The position numbers and the translations under genes were made by a program. The notes under the pieces are model-generated. The model did no database searches. It was given only the letters and a program-made list of their open reading frames with translations, and was not told where the DNA came from. Positions 5,281 to 6,728 of a DNA stretch of 6,728 nt are shown piece by piece. The stretch comes from Gemmataceae bacterium (GTDB taxonomy: Bacteria; Planctomycetota; Planctomycetia; Gemmatales; Gemmataceae), in assembly GCA_026418875.1 (NCBI GenBank), contig JAOAAM010000224.1, forward strand, positions 1 through 6,728. The letters are read 5' to 3'. Every line of letters starts with the position of its first letter. The first letter of the stretch is position 1.

Positions 5281-6728
5281 TCAGTTGTCGGATTCCAACA
5301 CGGCCAAGAATGCTTGCTGAGGAATCTCGACTTGTCCAACTTGTTTCATTCGTTTCTTACCAGCGGCCTGTTTCGCCCACAGCTTCCGCTTCCGAGTGAT
5401 GTCGCCGCCATAGCACTTCGCGGTGACGTTCTTGCGGATGGCGGAGATGGTCTCTCGAGCGATGACCCGGGAACCGATGGCCGCTTGCAAAGCGATTTCA
5501 AACAAATGCCGGTCGATCTCGCCGCGGAGCTTTTGCACCAGCTTACGGCCCCTTCGCTCCGCCTCCGAACGATGCACGATGACGGACAGCGCATCGACCC
5601 GTTTACCGTGCACGAGAATGTCCAACCGCACAAGGTCCGCCGGACGATAGCCGATCAATTCGTAGTCCATCGTGCCGTAGCCGTGGGTGACGGACTTCAA
5701 CTTGTCATAAAGGTCGTAAATGACCTCCGCGAGAGGCATTTCGTAGACCAGCATCACCCGCGTCGGACTGAGATACTCTTGGCGGACGAAGACGCCTCGG
5801 CGGTCCGCGCACATCTGCATCATGTCGCCCACATTGGTCGCGGGAATTAAGAAGCTGATTCGAACGATCGGCTCGCGGAACTCGGCAATCTGCCCCGCGT
5901 CTGGGACTTCCTGCGGGCTGTTGACGACTAGGATTTCACCGTTCTTCTTCAAAATTTCGTAGGTCACGTTAGGGGCCGTCTGGACCAAGTCGATGTCACA
6001 ATCGCGCTCCAGACGCTGCTGGATGATCTCGCGGTGCAGCATCCCGAGGAAACCGCAGCGGAAACCGAAACCAAGTCCCTCGCTGTTCTCGGGCTGATAA
6101 CTGAAACTCGCATCATTGAGGCGCAATTTGCCCAGCGCCTCGCGCAACGCCTCAAAGTCGTTATTGTTCACCGGATAAAGTCCGCTGAACACCATCGGTT
6201 TGGGCTGTTTGTACCCGGGGAGCGGCTCGGTCGCCGGGCGAGCCGCATCAGTCACGGTGTCGCCGATGTGGACATCACCGATGTCCTTGATTTGTGCCGT
6301 GAAATAGCCAACTTGGCCAACGGAAAGCTCTTCGCAGGGAGTCATGGCTGGCCGGAATCGCCCCACGTCGTTCACGACATATTCCTTGCCGTCCCGCATC
6401 AATTTGATTCTTTGGCCAACCCGCAACGTGCCTTCCTTGATCCGAACATACACGACCACGCCCTTGTACGTGTCGAAGTGGCTGTTGTAGACCAGCCCGC
6501 GCAGGGGTGCCTCGGCGCTGCCCGGCGGTGGCGGAATCCGATCGATAATCGCCCGCAAAACTTCGTCCACACCCAACCCAGTCTTTGCGCTGCAACGCAG
6601 TACCTCGCTCGGGTCGATCGCCAAAGCCTGCTCCATCTCGGCGATCACCGCGTCCGGCCGGGCCGTGGGCATGTCGATCTTGTTCAAAACCGGCACGATC
6701 GTCAGGTTGTGCTCCATCGCAAGGAAAG
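5281..6728 (-). CDS. lepA: Elongation factor 4 (LepA GTPase), C-terminal part
   Basis: LepA/EF4 is a ribosome-bound translational GTPase implicated in back-translocation and in ribosome assembly or initiation. The gene runs off the right edge. About 481 codons are present of the usual near 600, so the N-terminal part with the P-loop and switch regions is missing. The first ATG visible (6715-6717) is internal. What remains starts near FLAMEHNLTIVPVLNKIDMP, with the G4 motif NKID, then CSAKTGLG (G5). The beta-barrel domain II follows (LRGLVYNSHFDTYKGVVVYV), then the EF-G-like domain III (FSGLYPVNNNDFEALREAL and GFGFRCGFLGMLHRE) and domain V. Last comes the LepA-specific C-terminal domain, rich in Arg/Lys (RETISAIRKNVTAKCYGGD, GKKRMKQVGQVEIPQQAF). 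The ending FLAVLESDN is typical and complete. No frameshift or missing motif is seen. The signal peptidase gene follows in the same frame after 51 bases, echoing the lepA-lepB operon of E. coli. Confidence 0.98.
   Translation of the reverse strand, partial: FLAMEHNLTIVPVLNKIDMPTARPDAVIAEMEQALAIDPSEVLRCSAKTGLGVDEVLRAIIDRIPPPPGSAEAPLRGLVYNSHFDTYKGVVVYVRIKEGTLRVGQRIKLMRDGKEYVVNDVGRFRPAMTPCEELSVGQVGYFTAQIKDIGDVHIGDTVTDAARPATEPLPGYKQPKPMVFSGLYPVNNNDFEALREALGKLRLNDASFSYQPENSEGLGFGFRCGFLGMLHREIIQQRLERDCDIDLVQTAPNVTYEILKKNGEILVVNSPQEVPDAGQIAEFREPIVRISFLIPATNVGDMMQMCADRRGVFVRQEYLSPTRVMLVYEMPLAEVIYDLYDKLKSVTHGYGTMDYELIGYRPADLVRLDILVHGKRVDALSVIVHRSEAERRGRKLVQKLRGEIDRHLFEIALQAAIGSRVIARETISAIRKNVTAKCYGGDITRKRKLWAKQAAGKKRMKQVGQVEIPQQAFLAVLESDN

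Noticed and set aside
5229..6728. Possibility that lepA and the signal peptidase are one fused gene
   Set aside because: They share a frame, but a TGA at 5281-5283 ends LepA exactly after its normal C-terminus, and the peptidase begins at a GTG with its own N-terminal anchor. Two genes is the simpler reading.

Overview
Six bacterial genes all lie on the minus strand, so transcription runs from the right edge of the window to the left. In transcription order they are: the C-terminal four fifths of the ribosomal GTPase LepA/EF4 (cut by the right edge), two adjacent and related type I signal peptidases, a YbgC-type acyl-CoA thioesterase, a MotA/TolQ/ExbB-type channel protein, an ExbD/TolR-type protein, and the first 66 codons of an unrecognised membrane protein cut by the left edge. 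I see no RNA gene, insertion sequence, CRISPR array or plus-strand gene. The only non-genomic DNA is the first 23 bases, which are the end of a Nextera transposon adapter. The true genomic sequence therefore starts at base 24, and this is probably a contig end from a tagmentation library.

The organism looks like a member of the Planctomycetota, but this is inference. It rests mainly on the two very long signal peptidases (487 and 594 residues), each with a paired-cysteine, zinc-ribbon-like insert and a large beta-rich insert. I associate that style of protein with this phylum. The Tol-like genes indicate a cell with an outer membrane.

Right half (3766-6728): lepA is followed after 51 bases, in the same reading frame, by the first signal peptidase gene. 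This repeats the lepA-lepB linkage known from Escherichia coli. The 51-base gap holds two overlapping short inverted repeats. Middle (1816-3765): a second signal peptidase gene follows after about 165 bases, in which a weak promoter-like pair can be seen. The two enzymes share the same order of parts (single N-terminal anchor with the catalytic Ser, CxxC pairs, Lys box, long insert, GDN..SDSR box), so they look like an old tandem duplication.

Left half (24-1666): the thioesterase, channel and TolR-like genes are tightly coupled (10-base gap with the ribosome binding site touching the stop codon, then an ATGA overlap). The order is the classic ybgC-tolQ-tolR order of the Tol-Pal envelope operon, but the channel protein is short and has four hydrophobic segments instead of three. 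The partial gene that follows occupies the position of tolA without being recognisably TolA. Together the window encodes one translation factor and a set of envelope functions: protein export processing, and a proton-driven inner-membrane motor presumed to act on the outer envelope.
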